64,000 nucleotides of DNA. Origin: Struthio camelus. Lineage: Eukaryota > Chordata > Aves > Struthioniformes > Struthionidae. The notes below the pieces were generated by a model. The model did no database searches. It saw only the letters and a list, made by a program, of their open reading frames with translations, and was not told the DNA's origin. Position 1 is the first letter of the stretch, and each line of letters opens with the position of its first letter. The DNA lies in NCBI RefSeq assembly GCF_040807025.1, contig NC_090953.1, forward strand, positions 1,983,501-2,047,500, written 5' to 3'. This document shows positions 18,110 to 32,789 of this stretch, piece by piece. Both the position numbers and the translations under genes were made by a program.

Positions 18110-21100
18110 AGGCAGCTACAGACATTTCGTAGCTCGTGCTCAGAGAGGCTGATCCTTTTGTTACAAGCTCTAGTTCTGGGATTTCTTTAACTTTTGCAGA
18201 CTGCCCCGTCCTCCTCCCCTCATTTCTAGCCGGGCCCTCAGCTTCGTCCCAGCCCGGTTTCCCTTTGCAGCCAGCACAGGTCTCCTGGCCTCCCTGTTCA
18301 GTCCGCCCTCCTCACATGGGGCTTCTCCTCGCCATCTCCTTCTCCAGCCTTCCTCGCCCCTTCAAGTCCTCCAGGCTCCTGTCAAATCTGTTTGTGGCTT
18401 GCCAGCAGAGTCCAAAATAACCACAGGCTTTCATCGTCTTAGGAAACCAGGAGAAAATTAACATGCTGCATTCAACATGCCATTTTTTGATTTTGTGAAT
18501 CATCCCACACCATCTTACCCTAAATCGCTTCTATGAACCTTCCTCAGAGGGCTTCTATGAGGCTTTAAAAGTGAGGGGTCTCATCAGGAGGACACAGCGC
18601 CCCCGAGACAGCACGCAGGGACAGATCAAGTTTGGGCAACGCAGCTATAAACAAGGCACAAACTTTCAGCATCGCTTTATGTTTCTGCTCATATAAAGGT
18701 AGGTCATTTCCAAACTCTGTGCTGCTTCACACTGGTTTTAACTTATTGTTTCTCATATCTTACAATCGCATCCAGTTTTGTCATCAGATCTGCAACTGCA
18801 GCCCAGTTATTCTGTTGCCGCATGATATTTAAAATGTAGCTGATCACAGCTGTTGTATGTTATTCTTTTAATTCCCTTTATTTTACACTGCTTGCCCCAT
18901 TAAGCAGGCTAACCTTGGGAAGCGTGCACCCTGCCAAATTCAATAAAGAGCTCATATTCACTCTGTGCTTCAGTCTTTATTTACTAGCCATCAGGAACAC
19001 ATGGGGAAGTGTCTTTTTCATACTGCAACCTTTATTCATTTTTGAACAAATCCTACTTGTAAGGCAATAAACTGTGACTAAATTGGGGAGAAGGTTGCCA
19101 TGGGAATGTCAGAAGCAGAAACCAGATAGTAAACCATTTGCGCTTTACTACTCAAACTGATGCAATAGGTACTTCAGGCAGAGATGTGCCTGTGCAGTAA
19201 ACAAGTTAGGAAGCAGAGAGCAATTTTGTACACTAAGTGGCATAGTTTCACTTCATTGCTGGGGCCCAGACAGCAGAGCTTAGCTGGAAAGCGCCCTTGG
19301 TCTATCTACCTATTTATGCGTTTGGTTGAAAACTCAAAGTGCTGGCCAACGGACGTGGCAAGTTTGCACAAAAATCTACCTATCTAGCTCCGTGCTAACT
19401 GCAAACAGGCTCTGTGAACAGCTCTCCGATTGAGACATGACCCACGGGTCCAGGGCTCGAAAGGCCTGTAGAGCGCACAGATCGAACCAGCCAAAACACC
19501 TAGAGTCTCACCTAAAACTACCTCACCACTTAAATATCATGGTGGTGCGCACCTCACATACTGTATTTCAAAGAACAGGGAGAAATACAGACAAGCTAGT
19601 GGAGCCTAACAAGACATGTAGGTAAGCCCTACAGAATGACCAAAGTACACATCGGCAGAAGTGAACCTTTCGCATCTCTCCATCAGTCTTCAAGAATTTT
19701 GCAAATTCTTATCAGCATCGCTCCCTTCTACTTAGTCTGACCCGTTTAGCAACGTTGGCTTCAATAGGGTTAATTTCATCTGTATATGTATCAGGGATTA
19801 GCATCTTCCCCAGCAGTTCAAAAGATATTCTGGTTTGCTTGTAAATTAGATCTGAATGCATCATGCTGCCACTAGTTTCTGCAAACTGGTTTTCTGAAAC
19901 TTTTCTGCTTCATTCTTAATAGGTGACTGTAAACGCTGAGACTGCGTCAGGCAAGTAGTTTCATAGCTTACTTTGTTGCAAATGGACCTGGAACTTCAAA
20001 ATTCCCTATTCTGTTTAACATAACCAAAATGACAAACCAGCCTTCCAGATAACAAACCGTCCCTGAATGCGTTTCTGCCTCCAGTGCTGCTATGAACCTG
20101 TTACTGGAAACCTCTATCACATCGACAGCTGATAACTCTTCCCCTTCCCAAAGGCACTGTCCTACATCCAAGACGCTTCATCTTCCAGACAGAAAGAATC
20201 AGAAACACAAAATACCAGCATCTTTTTGGGTCGTGGTGGAATCACTCTTCATGTAAGAACTTATTTCCCGGGCCAAAATTAAGCTTTAATTTGAAATGAT
20301 TCTGGAACAGTATTACCACGTGATTTTAAAACAGCGCATATAAAAACAGATATAACCATTTAAAAAAAAAAAAGAGCTCAGAAATAGGTTCTGTAGACAC
20401 TGCATATAACTGAGCTTCAGTGCAAAGTAATACAGTTTCAAAGGGTTTATTCTTCATATTTCCCAGTACAGTAGTATTTCTTCTAAATTGTGTGTATTTT
20501 ACATTTACTTGCAGCACTCCCTATTGGGATTCCAACAGGACCCATACACAAATTCTAAACTGAATTTGCAATCCAGATAAATTCATTTTAAAACTACGGA
20601 GATCCAAGGTCATGAAACTATTTAGTAGGGAAAGGGAAGAGAAAAATATAAATCAGCTTCAAGTATGTTCTGGATCTCACTGACACAAGTCCCCCTTTAT
20701 TCTCAGAGTATTTCTACTACACAGACATACTATAGATATCTAAAATAGGAAAAAAAGAGACCTTAGGCTTGCTAATACGACTTGTGAAACGTGGCCAGGC
20801 TGCTACAAAAAGAACATAGTATATTATATTCAAGCATCTGACATTACATGAAGTGGGATCCTGCGTTATTTACTCCCTTTCAGCTGACAGATGTACCAGT
20901 GCAAGTCTGTTTGATTTCAGTTCTTGTGGTAAATTCTTCCTACAAATTTATGAAAATAAGTCTGACAAGTCAATCTCTCAAGAAAAGCGCTTCTGTTTTC
21001 TCTGCTTGCAGAGATTCCCCCCTCAAGCTTTCAAAATATGACCACAAACCCCAGAATTTTCACACCACGCTGGAATGTATAAATATTAATCCAGCCATAT

Positions 21101-24100
21101 AGGCTGGCTTGAAAACAAAGGTGCCAGTTCTGCAAAAACTCACAGAGGAGAGTGCAGTGCAAGTTATTCAATTTAAAGTGCTACCCGTCGAGACTGCTTT
21201 CTAGAGTCAAATTCTACACTTGTAAATCTTTGCAGACAGCACCTCTAAATGCCTTCAGTTTTGCTACTGAGCTTCTTAGCCCCTAACCACAAGGAAGTGC
21301 TGCAGCTGTCTCTTTTGCAAGAGTCCCTTCTCTATAAACGAATATATGAAATCTTCACTCCCTCCCTAGATGTGCAGGGCTGGGATGAAGACAGGTAGGC
21401 GGTTGCTGTCACAGAAGTGGTTGAGCACCCGGCCATGCAGGAAGGTAGACATCAAGTTCTGGGGGAGAGCTGATTTCAGCTTGAAGCGAGCTGAATCATG
21501 TCAGTTAGGCTCCTACAGGCTGAAGAGATTTAGTCCAAACGAGGAACGAATACAAGTTAAGATTCAGGATTTGGCTAGCTTTTATTCCAACTTCCATGTA
21601 CTAAATCCTTTTGCTATTGATGTAGTTCACCTGAAACACTATGAAAAAACATGCATGAGCAAACCTAAATTACTTCTTCAGAACAGAGAGTATACAGAAC
21701 TGGTTGCAGCCAACAGATTTTCAGTTTCCAATGTAGAGTTACCGTAGCTCTGACTCCAGAGATATAGCTTTGATATCTATTAAATTGCCTGTTGGTCCAA
21801 GATCAAATGAGGGTACCAACACATCTAAATGTCTTTGGAATCAGCAAGACATCGAAGTATGAAAAGCAGATACTGTACTAAGACACCAGCACCAACGAGA
21901 TGGATTGAGCATGCTTAAAAGAAGAGGCTGTAATTATTGCAGAAGTACATCACTATAATATTGCTAAGCAATAATAATGGATACTTCTGAGCACGCTTCT
22001 TCCACCTCAGCAGTAGAGAAGCTAGAAGCAACTTTGAAATGTATACCAGCCTTCCTGAGTCACTTCTTCAAAGGCAATACCCCTACTAATGGAGCAACAG
22101 CTTGAAAATTGAGATGTTTATAGATGTAGGAGTGTAAACCTTGTGTTTGATGGAAGATTGTAAAGACAGCATCCCAGTGCCGAAGGAGAGATGAAAGAGT
22201 TAGTCATCTCTAACTGCGATAGGAAGAAACGTCACTGTGTCTTGTTCGCCACATAGCCTTAAGACAGTGCAGCCATGAGCCACAACTAAGCCATTTTCAT
22301 TGCTTATTTCATCTATTAGCAACTTAAGTTCTGACGCACTTTGATCTCTGCGGTCCTCCTCCTTCAAACCCAGAAGAACTGTCCTGGCTCGGTGGGCTAA
22401 GCACAGCGGCATGCATTAACAGCAGTACTGCCATTTCTTGCAGTATCTTCCTAAAGTTAGTGACATTCGATATTCTTCTGAAAGCTTCAGCACCTGGAGT
22501 CACGTCACGAAGCCTGAATCTCAGCTTTTTATTGAAAGCAGCTGGATTCTCAGTCTTCCTAATATCAACTTTTCAGGCTCAGAACCAGAAGCTGACTAAA
22601 AAGGGCCTAGCATTTAATATTTTTCAAGAGTCTCATGATTTATAAGCTAATTCAATTTTTATAGGATTTGGCTTGTGACTTCAGACTGTTTGATGTTGCT
22701 AACTCTGAGCAAATTATTTTGTCACATTTTTGATGCCTTCTTGCTTTAAGTGTTCCCAAATTGCTGGTGACTGAGGTAATCTACTTGGAGAAGTTTCAGG
22801 CGTTTTGCACCAGCGAAAAATATCATCTGTTCTGAAAATATCCTGAAGTATTAAAGGTGTCTTCAAGCTTAATATAACGAGCACAGATTTGATTATAGTT
22901 AAATAAAGCTCAATTTGGCAGTAGCTATCCAAAGGAGAGTGGAGATGATATAATTTATCAGGGTATTTATTCAGTGATGAGTTTCAAGTAAAGTCAGTCA
23001 AAAAAGGAAAAATAGCAAAGTGTCTTCCCACATAGAAAATAGAAGAAACCTGCTACCATCTCGCGAAACTGATGTAAGAAAGATGGGCATATACAGGAGA
23101 AATAAAGTTTTTACAAATTTAAGAATGACATATGGTAAATTAGTATATTTTAAATAAGCTGTCAGAAAATATTTTTAGAAAAATTTCTATATCTAAACAT
23201 TTCTGAAGCATTCTGAATAATATTTAGAATAATATTTAGACAATAATTGTGCAACAGTATACTTTTGTCTCGCATGTTAGAAATAAGCACATAAGCATCA
23301 TGATTTAAATAGTGTGCACATTTCCTCTTCTGAAAATTAACTTAAATATACTACAACAGTTTATAATTTCATAAATTGTAAATTACAAGGCATACTTTAA
23401 ATACTCAAGCTAAGCACAGGTAACATAAGTGGCCAATATATAGCAATTTTAAGAATGTTCCTCAAAATATCTAATGTTCTCTAAGAAAAATAAAATCAAT
23501 TTCGTATTTACCAACTATCAGAATATTTGTATTAAAGCAAGAATTAATGTATATATGCATATATTAACAAATTATGCAATTTGGATCTTCAGGTATATTA
23601 TAAATCTACTCAGATTTTACACAAATATTTCTACAAAGTACAAATGTTAAAGAAGTTTAAATTATATTAAATATGGCAAAAAAAGAGACTAAACTCTTCC
23701 TCTGAAGAGCAACATACTTCAACACTCTTAATTCTTTAACTCACTTTAAATCAAACGTTTGACACAGCTTTCACTCTTCAGCATTCTTGTTTATTCCCAG
23801 TTCCAGGGCAAAACACTGTCAATTCATTCTTCAATTAGCTGCAGTGCCAGTTCTAAGACATTTTACCATAAATTGTAGATGTTTAGCCTTTTAAAGGTTT
23901 AAGTTAATTCTACCCTGCTAAAGCTCTTTTTTTTTTTTTTTTGGTCAAACAAGAAAAGGATTTCAATGGAACCATTAAGGAACATCTGGTTATGACATTT
24001 CAATAATCACCCAGTTATTTCTTTGAAAGTGTCTTATGGGTACCCATCTCAATATCTTGAAAGACAAAAGAGAACATTTGGTTCCTCAAATGCACATGAT

Positions 24101-26580
24101 GAAGTTATTCACTCAAAACATCAGAGTATCAGCTGAGCACTAGCGAAACATTCAACTTAACCAGGAAGCCCTGTATTTGAACGGTGATGCGCAAAACTCT
24201 ATACGCAAAGTCTTCTCCTGAGAAATATTCAATATGCAACATAAAGAGAGCACAATTCATTCATGTTTATAGTGGTAGTATGTATTTTTTAAAATGTAAG
24301 AGGGATGTGTTAATTCATTTATAATTTTTAACCCCACAGTAAGACATACTTCAAAGGACTCTGCCAAAAACAGCCCACAGAAAAGCCGAGTACAAACAAT
24401 CCAAGGCGCTGGGGACTTGGGCTGTGGGAGCTGCAGAGCACACAAACCCCCGTCCGGCATTATCCTTAAAGCTCGTTAAAGCACTGAAAGCGCTTGGTTG
24501 AATCGGGGCATACTGAAAGATGAGACTACAGAAAAGCAGTCAAAGTTTTTTGAAACTGGAAAAACTAATCTCAAGCTTCTTCCGAATGGGGACAAAGGGC
24601 ATTCAGCTCCTCACAGGATCAAGCCGGGGTAAGAAATCAGAATGCAATTCGATTAGGATGCTGTTGCGTCCACAGGGTTGCTGCTGGATAACGCATTTGA
24701 TATGACAAAGCCACTCACGAACTTAAGAGAACTAGACATTAATCTTTTATCTTGTTTGGTACAAATCATGATATGAGCTATAAATATGATTTCTTTCATG
24801 ATGTGTGCTTTTGTTGAAATAAGTCTTCCTTTGCATGCATATATCTTTATCTTGAAATAAGTAGAATCAAAAATATTTATTCAAAAACTAATCCCTTGAA
24901 AATGTCCTAGTATTTCAAGCTTCCTTAGAAAGCATAACGCAGCAAGCACTCGTCCTCTATGCGTTTTGCAGCAATATTTGCTAATGTAGAAGTTCTTTCT
25001 ATTTTGTATCCAAACCATGCAAACTCAGAAGTGAATCTTTCCTATTGCAGAAAGACTTACTAGCAAGCTGTTCTTGTCAACTGATACATGTCCAAATATA
25101 TTATGCTCAAAAAGCTAAGACGGAAGAAGCTTGGGCCAGAAAAAAGTTGCATGCCAACATACTAAGTTTCCTGTTGAGAAAAAAATCTCTCTTTACCAAA
25201 ACATATTAGCCTGTCTTGATACAAGTATCTGAAAATAAGGCATCTCTTCTGAAAGTAGTGTTTGACTCTCCAAAATCCTGCCTCTAAAGCTGCTTAAAGA
25301 GTCTTAATCTTTGTCCATAATGAATGCTTATTGTTGATAAGTAAAAAATTCACAATCCACAAGAAGCAGAAAGATCCACTAACTGCTACCTTTAAAGTTA
25401 TATTGGCTGAGTGATAACTATTCAGGCAGGTACCTACAGTTGGTGAAAAAAGTTTGGAAAGCCATTTAACTTGGTAAGACCTGATTATTTGCACACAAAA
25501 AAAGTACAGTACTCACTACCTTAGAGTATTATAAAAGGAAACAATTCCACACCATCAAAAAATGCCTTTGATGTGTAATTCTAAGTGGAAGAACACAGAA
25601 ATCCATTGCAATTATTCTTACAAGAGAAGACAAAACAGATTTCTGATTCCTTGTCCAACCTATTTCAGAACTTTCCCGCAACAGTTCAGCTTTGACCCCA
25701 CTGACTTCAGTTTTCCTCCTCTTTACTAAGATTGTTTATATTTATGAAGTCCTGTCATAAAACAGTCAGGCTCCAAACTCCAATGATTGCTGTGATGCTT
25801 TTTGCTATTCTTCATTTCACATTTGTGTCTGTACCCTTTTCCTAGGTATACATTAAACGACTATCAATGGTTCAAAACAGCCTGTTGTTTTCTATTTTCT
25901 TCAGGCAGAGGAAGAGTTTTGAAAAAGATATTTTAATTGAATATGTCAAATTTATGAAAGGAGGACTGCATTAGAAAGTTAGAAATACATTTTAACATTA
26001 AATATAAAAAGCAATTATGCTCTGTACACAGTATTAAAATACCAGGAACGCGTTGCATTTATCTGAATGTGAACCTAGTATTACCGCAGCACAAATCCAC
26101 GAGTGCAGATATATTTAGTGATATTTAGGTTTAGAAAAGAAAAGATTAAAAAAAAATTCCAGATCTCTACATTAAGTGGTACACATACAGTAACGCAGAA
26201 TATTGTTGCAGCGGGGAGAACTCTGTAACTAGACCAAGCATTTTTCATTCAAATGCAAATATAGATTTTTTCCACAGAAAAAGCCTGTTGAAAGCATTGC
26301 CAAATCACAGACATGAGTATGAGCATTTAAAAGTGATCGTTTTTAATTACTGGGATGAATACAGTTACAGCATCTCCAATTTGGGTAACAGACAAAATTG
26401 AAAATTGATCTTTAAAACCTCAAGGAAAGGCAAGGAAAATACTGCAGATATTCATATTTAATTTTTTTTTTAATTGTGTGTCTTTAGCATTCTTAAAATT
26501 ACGGTTTAAAAGTTTATTATCTTCTAATGATTTCCTTCTTGTTTTTTTGTTGTGGTCCAATTTCCACAGAAAATATGTTT
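18110..26580. other. AT-rich intergenic or 5'-intronic DNA, no gene seen
   Basis: Composition drops sharply from GC-rich to AT-rich near 18.1 kb and stays so. The stretch is single-copy in appearance, with short A/T runs (for example about 23925-23942) and only short ORFs of unknown-type composition. Depending on where NOX5 transcription starts, it may be a long 5' intron. I see no exon or clear mobile element. Confidence 0.6.
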
Positions 26581-26587
26581 TAGAGTC

Positions 26588-27514
26588 TTAGTGACAGCAA
26601 CAGCTTTTTTCAATAATATCCTCTGGGATATTTTTCTCAGGATAAGTATCAATATATGCATTTAATGCAGGACTAAAATCATAAAGCAAGTTAATCAAAG
26701 TTTTTAATTTTCTAGTTTCAGCTGAATTCTCTCCTAGACAGTCTAGTGGAGACAGAGACGGAGAAGGAGGAGCAAGGGAAGCTTTAGAAAAAAATATGCA
26801 GTTGTTCTAACAAATTCTCTGCTTCTTGTGGTGCTTAAGCTTTTGCTGTCTAGATTTCAGCCAGCATGCCTACTGAGGTGCGGATTCTGTTTAACACTGG
26901 TAGGTGCATTCTCTATTGCTTTTTGGCATGTTTCAGTTATTCTCAAGACTTCTTTGCCCGCAGGTTCACGTCCCACCTTCTTAAATTTATGCAGCTTTTT
27001 TAAAAAATTATTTTGCTAGTAGGTTTTGGATTTTCAAACTTAACAGTGATATTTACCATTTCTTTTTTAACATTCTTTAAAGATGTCACTAAGCTCATTT
27101 ATTAACTCATAAAAATATTTTTCTTCTTTGTAGCAACAGTATGAAATATTACGGCTAGCTTTTTCAGTGGTGTTGTCAACTGTACAGATGCATAACCACG
27201 TAACACAACAGAAACATCTGGGTCAGTCGAGAGTGTCAAAAATCATGGTGTAGTAGAGGGAACAAAATATTCTGTATTGCAAAGTTTTAAAGATTTTTTT
27301 GCTTTTTAGCATGCTTTCTGTATATTTTCAATCAAAGAGAATCAAGTATATCACTTAAAAGAACTCTGCCCTTCTGTGGGTATAGTGGCTGTATGCTTTG
27401 GTGGCAGGCCCTGAGTGGGAACATCTTGCATTACGTGCTGTAGAATATCCACAAGGCCCTTCAGGGTTTCCTCCTCTTTATTTCTTTCTGTCCTGCATGA
27501 AGTCGTTCGAGACG
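26588..27514 (-). pseudogene. SPESP1: Decayed SPESP1 (sperm equatorial segment protein 1) relic, main exon
   Basis: In mammals SPESP1 is an acrosomal sperm protein encoded by a short first exon and a long second exon, between ANP32A and NOX5 and co-oriented with NOX5. This minus-strand segment has that place and orientation. It opens after a good acceptor (TGTTTCTTTTGCAG, ending at 27515). Blocks resembling human: KGLVDILQHVMQDVP against HYIQVLENLVRSVP; TDPDVSVVLRG against KPNNVSIVLHA; VLRITETCQKAIENAP against ILDINSQVQQALL; LKTLINLLYDFSPALNAYID against [20 protein letters not shown], then a TAA at 26588-26590. The first two blocks share a frame broken by stops (TGA at 27351-27353 and 27243-27245). 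The third and fourth are in two other frames. Its 927 bp compares with about 990 bp in human. Not translatable as it stands. The human comparison is from memory. Confidence 0.82.
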
Positions 27515-27519
27515 CTGCA

Positions 27520-30500
27520 AAAGAAACATTATTAAGTAGTTTTAAGTTGTGCATTCATGCAAATGTTTGCTCACCTTTTGGTCAACATCACAAATAATAC
27601 AAACTTTAGTACAAATGCACTTTTGGTTGAATACTTGTAATATTCATACTTAGAGAAAATCCATTAGTTTTGCCATACTACATGGTAACCCTCCTTTCTT
27701 GAATAGGTAAATAATGCAGTGAATTCTCCAAGTCACTCTGTTTCTGCAGTGAAGTGGAGTTCTGCCACGCTGCTCTAAAGCTGCAGCTTTTACTCCTTCA
27801 CTTCACAGATTGTGAAGTACGAGCCTGGGAAGCCTTCCTTAAGAGTTAATTGGCTTGAAATAGGTCCTGTTTAGCATCCAGGTGAATTGTATGGCTTTGC
27901 AGTGAATGTCCACAGAAATACTGGTATGAAAGAGAAAAGTTCTTATTATGGACTGCAACACTACCTGTTCCTACAGCTGCAGTCTCATTAGATAAGAAGG
28001 GATGCACCATGATGTCATACACAAAATTAACTTTAATCACAGAAGGACTTTCCGTTCATTAAAGTGCTAACATTCATCACCATATTATTCCACCGATTTT
28101 TTTTTTTTTTTTTAAGTCCAAATGAATACAAATTACTGGAAACAAATGGTGGGTGGGTGGGTGGGAGTGGCAGTGGTGGGGTCTTTAATCAAAACATTAT
28201 GCCTAGCGGAGTCTGCAAACTGAAGGTTACCAGTAAACCTTCTGGTAAAGGTTTACCTGCTTTTAGTAAAAAAGCAATCAAACCAAGCTAAGAAAAACAT
28301 TACACTAGTGATCATATTCTTTACAATGCTCGCAACTCAAATTTGCTCCTCCTCTACATGTACTGCGGGGGGAGGGGGGGGAGAATATAAGCTTTTATCA
28401 GTTAAAAAATGGCAAATCTGACTTGTAAACCAACACTTTTAATTGAACGCTGTAATTTACACTTTGTGTTCCCACCTTTTTTCTTGGAAGAAATTAGAAC
28501 AGCTAGGTTCTAAATAGCTTCCTAGTCTGCATGTTAAAATGCAAGAAATCTATGTATGAACTTCTGCCCACGTGAAAATTTGAGTATGAATTAATGCACA
28601 CTCAAGCCTAAAAGCCTCATATAAAGGCAGTGGCCCTACAGGTTTCCAGTATATTGTTTTATCATTAGACTTAGTAGTCCTGAAGAGTAGAGTATATCTA
28701 AAAAGGGCCCCATGAAAACGTACCCCATGTTTTGAAAAGCATGGAGAACACGTTACTAAGCTTGAAAAACATGAAACCGGAAAACAATGTATGACTCCAC
28801 TGCTCCTACATCATTTGTCAGAGTTCTTCAGCAAGCTACAGTAATTCCTTAGCAATGACAGTGCTGGGACTGTGCGACTATCACAGTTAAGTGACATACT
28901 ATGAAAAGCATCACTTGGTGAAAATATTTCTCCTCACTAGTAATAAGAACATTTTTGAAGGCTCCTACCTTGCAGATTTTACAATTAAATTCATGCAAGT
29001 CTTCTCATCCCGACAACCAATTAGGATTCCCCTTTTTGTCTCTTGACATTGCTCCCATAAAATTCAGTGGAAAAACATCCTAGTGATTTCAAGAGCAAAA
29101 GAATTTGGCCTATCATAGACACAGTAGCACCAAAACTCAGCTTTAAGTCAAAAGAAAAAATAAGTGAGACACTTGATACAAAGGACACCAGAAGGTTGCT
29201 AATTGCATCTGTCTGGGACAGGGAAGATCTTCTGAGTTAGCGAATCTCTGACATTCTGTGGTCACACATATAAATAAATACATGGATGTTTCATAGTCCC
29301 CTCATCAAATTTCCCTTTATGAGTTTAGCATTCTTGAAATTATACTGCAGCAGTAAAAGAAGGATTTTTTAGAAACAATCAGCACAACGCACAAGCAACA
29401 ATGTGATCTCCCTTTGATACGTAGGCTTGAACTTGCCGTTTTCTTACGTTATAATCTTCTCCTTTGAAAAAGTCATCGTAATGGTTCCGGTGAAGAACAG
29501 CTGCAAAGCTAAATTGTGAAAGAACAAAAGAGATTGTTTCTTTTTTATAGATATGTTTCTTTTATATTTTGTAGGGAGGCTTCTTTTTTTATAGATAGGT
29601 CCACTGGAACTTCTACAGAAATTTTTATTTTCTGAAGTTATAATTTACTTCAGAAGATCAGATCCTCTAAAAACAAAGGAAAATGAAGGAATGATTTCCC
29701 CAATGTAGCATCTTAATAAAGATATTATATTGAAGCATCCTATCTAGCAACTCAAGATGCTCCCACCACTTCCAATGGAATCCTGCAAAGCCTTATTATT
29801 GACCTTTCAGATAACACGACACATCTGCTTTTCCAGAGCCATACCGCTCTCATAATCCCCCAGGTACATATTTGAAAGTGTTTAAAAGTCTGCAAAGGTT
29901 TAAAAGTTTATTTGGGGGGGGGGAATGACTTTAATCCTGAATAATCTGTTCATCCTTACAATTTCAGAGCGAGTTTAGAAATAAAGCTGGTTGCAACTTG
30001 CCTGTCTGAAACTATGCGAGTTCAAAAAACCTTACTAATCCCTCCCTAGCAATACAAAAGGGTAGTTTGAGGAAAAAATACGTAAAAGGAAATATAGAAT
30101 AAGATCTTATCTTCTACTTCTAGATAAAGGAGCTACGTAAGTTTGCATCTCAGCTATTAGGCAGCTTACACAGCAGAATACCACTAGTGAAATATCAGTG
30201 TGCATTTTTATAACTGCTTTTATGAAGAGATCAGTTACAACATCTACTTTATTATCTAGACCATTTAAAAATTGCACTTCAGTAAGGCTCAAAATTAAAA
30301 AGACACACCAAAGGAAAAAAGGTCAAAGACAATATTAAACCTTGACGCTCAATATTAAGATTGTGTTACAGTAACCGCTCAACCTAAAAAACTTCAAAAT
30401 TATTTCCCAATTCTCTAGGTTTCTGAGATACAGACAACATAAAATAGTAAGAATTTCATAGTTAAAGCCTTCACAGTTAATCAGGAACCACAAGCAAGAA

Positions 30501-32780
30501 ACAGTCACAAACAAAATTAACTACTATAAAAATCAAATTTCAATTTTATACAAACATGTTTTTGCTAAAGTATGTGTGTGATTTTTTCTAAAAGAACACA
30601 GATAAGCTTCTGGCTTTCTCCTGTCTTTCTTGAGGCTTCACAATACCTCCACATGTATGTAATAAATGAGATTCTATAACTTGGTCAGCTAAAACCTTAT
30701 TTATAGAACAGCATCCACACAAGAAATTACATCTGGAACTAAGGCTGAGACCACAAAAGAAAATAAATCTGACCTTTAATGTCAAAGAACTTTCCTCATA
30801 TGATCCATTCTCTAACAAGTGAGGTTTTACAGAGACGTTCATGCAGTGCTCTCAAAAGCATGGAATTTTCTAACCAATTTCATAGTTTAGATGAAAAATC
30901 TTAATGAACAAAATTAATTAATTAATTTCTGAGAAGAGGGGAAAAAATTATAGCTATTTCCCTACTCAAGGAATGGGGGAATTTGCAAATCCAAGGAACC
31001 TCAAAGGGTTTGCAATAGAAAAAAGTGCACCAATTAATTCATTTTTGTCCGTGGAATTACAAACAAAACAAAACATTCCAACTGTAATCGAGAAGATGGA
31101 AAGCCTCTCTGGTGACTACACTGATTTGTCAGCTCTGGAGGACAGATGTAAATTGGAAAGAGAGGACGATGACCTGGGCTGTCAAGAAAAATATTGATTT
31201 GTACTCAGCTGTCTCCTTTCAAGTTTCCTCCAAACCTCCCCAGAATAGCAATTCATACTGGAGCAGAGGACCCATTAGAGGTGACTTGACATTGTATCTT
31301 CTTGCCCACAAGCTTACCAGAAAGGCCTTCTATCCATCGAAGTGGCAGTTATCATACTACAAAACACGCTGACAAAATAAACGTTGTCAGTTGGGAACTA
31401 AAAGCCATAGCTGTCATATGTACTGATTTCTTAAATGCCTAAAGAAAAAAGGTATTCTCCCTCCTCTATATCAGTAGACGAGATCTATAAATGCAACAAT
31501 CAAGTACATTTCCAGCAGCACGGAAATAACACAAACTTTGGTGGCATCTGCAAGTGCCTTCTGCTCTTTCCAAGTGTCCCTCCTGCCTCAGCTCCAGCAC
31601 ACAGCTTCCTGTTGCGTTTTCGCGGCTGAAACAGCCCTACAACTTTTATCACGTTGGGAGCTGTAGATACAAACCAGGAGAGGTTTCAGGTAACAGATGC
31701 CCTTTAGCAGGCTTATCTTGCATTCTCTTGAGATACAAGCAATGTTTTAACAGTTCTGCTCAGAAGTTTGCGGAGTTAATGTTAAAATGTAATTACCTCA
31801 CAAGAGGCAAAGCCCATTATTATTTTATTTCTATAGATTTTTCTGTAATGACCAAATATTTAAAATACGTATTCTGTAGAAAGGTACCAAAAAAAAAAAC
31901 ACTGTGCAAAGAAGCCATAGATCTATGCTAGCTCATTCAACCTCAGAGCAAGAATACCATTTTTTCATCTTATCTAACAAGTCAGGAAACAAGCAAAGAG
32001 AAAAAGGTGGTTCGTGCAGCACAGATATCATGAGCAATGGATTCATGCAGGCGCACGAACAATTAACCACTAGGCCTAATCCTCTGTACTAAACGAAAAT
32101 ATCAAGTCTCTTCCGTATCTACCCCTTCCAAAGGTTAAAAAGTGATACGATATGAAAGAACATGAACGCAGCTTGGGATAAATTTAGGAGCTTCTCTCAG
32201 GTTGGTGAGGAAGGTGGGAGATGCATTTCCCTCTCCTCGACCACACTCGTCATTAGATGACAGCAGCCTGATGGTCGCGCAGTGGGCTGCACCCAGGCCA
32301 CGTCTTCCACCTCGCTGTCCTGCTCATCAGCTTTCAGACACAACGCTGAAGTTAATGTAGCACATATGACATCATTCTTGACAAATTGTTGACGGCTAAG
32401 AGAGAAGTCTCAATGTAAGCTATTACTTTGATCAACAAAAGACTGTAACACTACTACTAAGCAAATGCTTAGGTTTTCGAACACAGCCAAGCACTTTCAC
32501 TGGAAGAAGTGAGAATCTTTAAAATAATCTTTTAAAACATCTCAGAGCATTGTTTTAAATCGTTCTTAATATATGTTTCTGCAAATGTTAATTCCGTGCC
32601 ACAGTAATTTACAATGATGGCCAAAAAAATATTCAAGCATTAATTGAAATGTTTTTGGTTTCTTCTGAGGACTCCTCACGGTAGCTCTGTGATTCTCATT
32701 CGACAGAATGACCGCTTGCAGATATGCGTGGCTCACGGAGAAGAGAATAAATTGAAGAAACACGTAGGAACATGCAATGA
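27520..32780. other. AT-rich non-coding stretch
   Basis: AT-rich DNA without recognised exons. It holds a T-run at 28098-28114, a short (GGGT)n patch at 28150-28165, a G-run at 28365-28380 and a G-run near 29915. The ORFs are short and unlike any protein I know. If the SPESP1 relic once had its first exon here, it is no longer recognisable. Confidence 0.6.
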
Positions 32781-32789
32781 ATGAAATTA

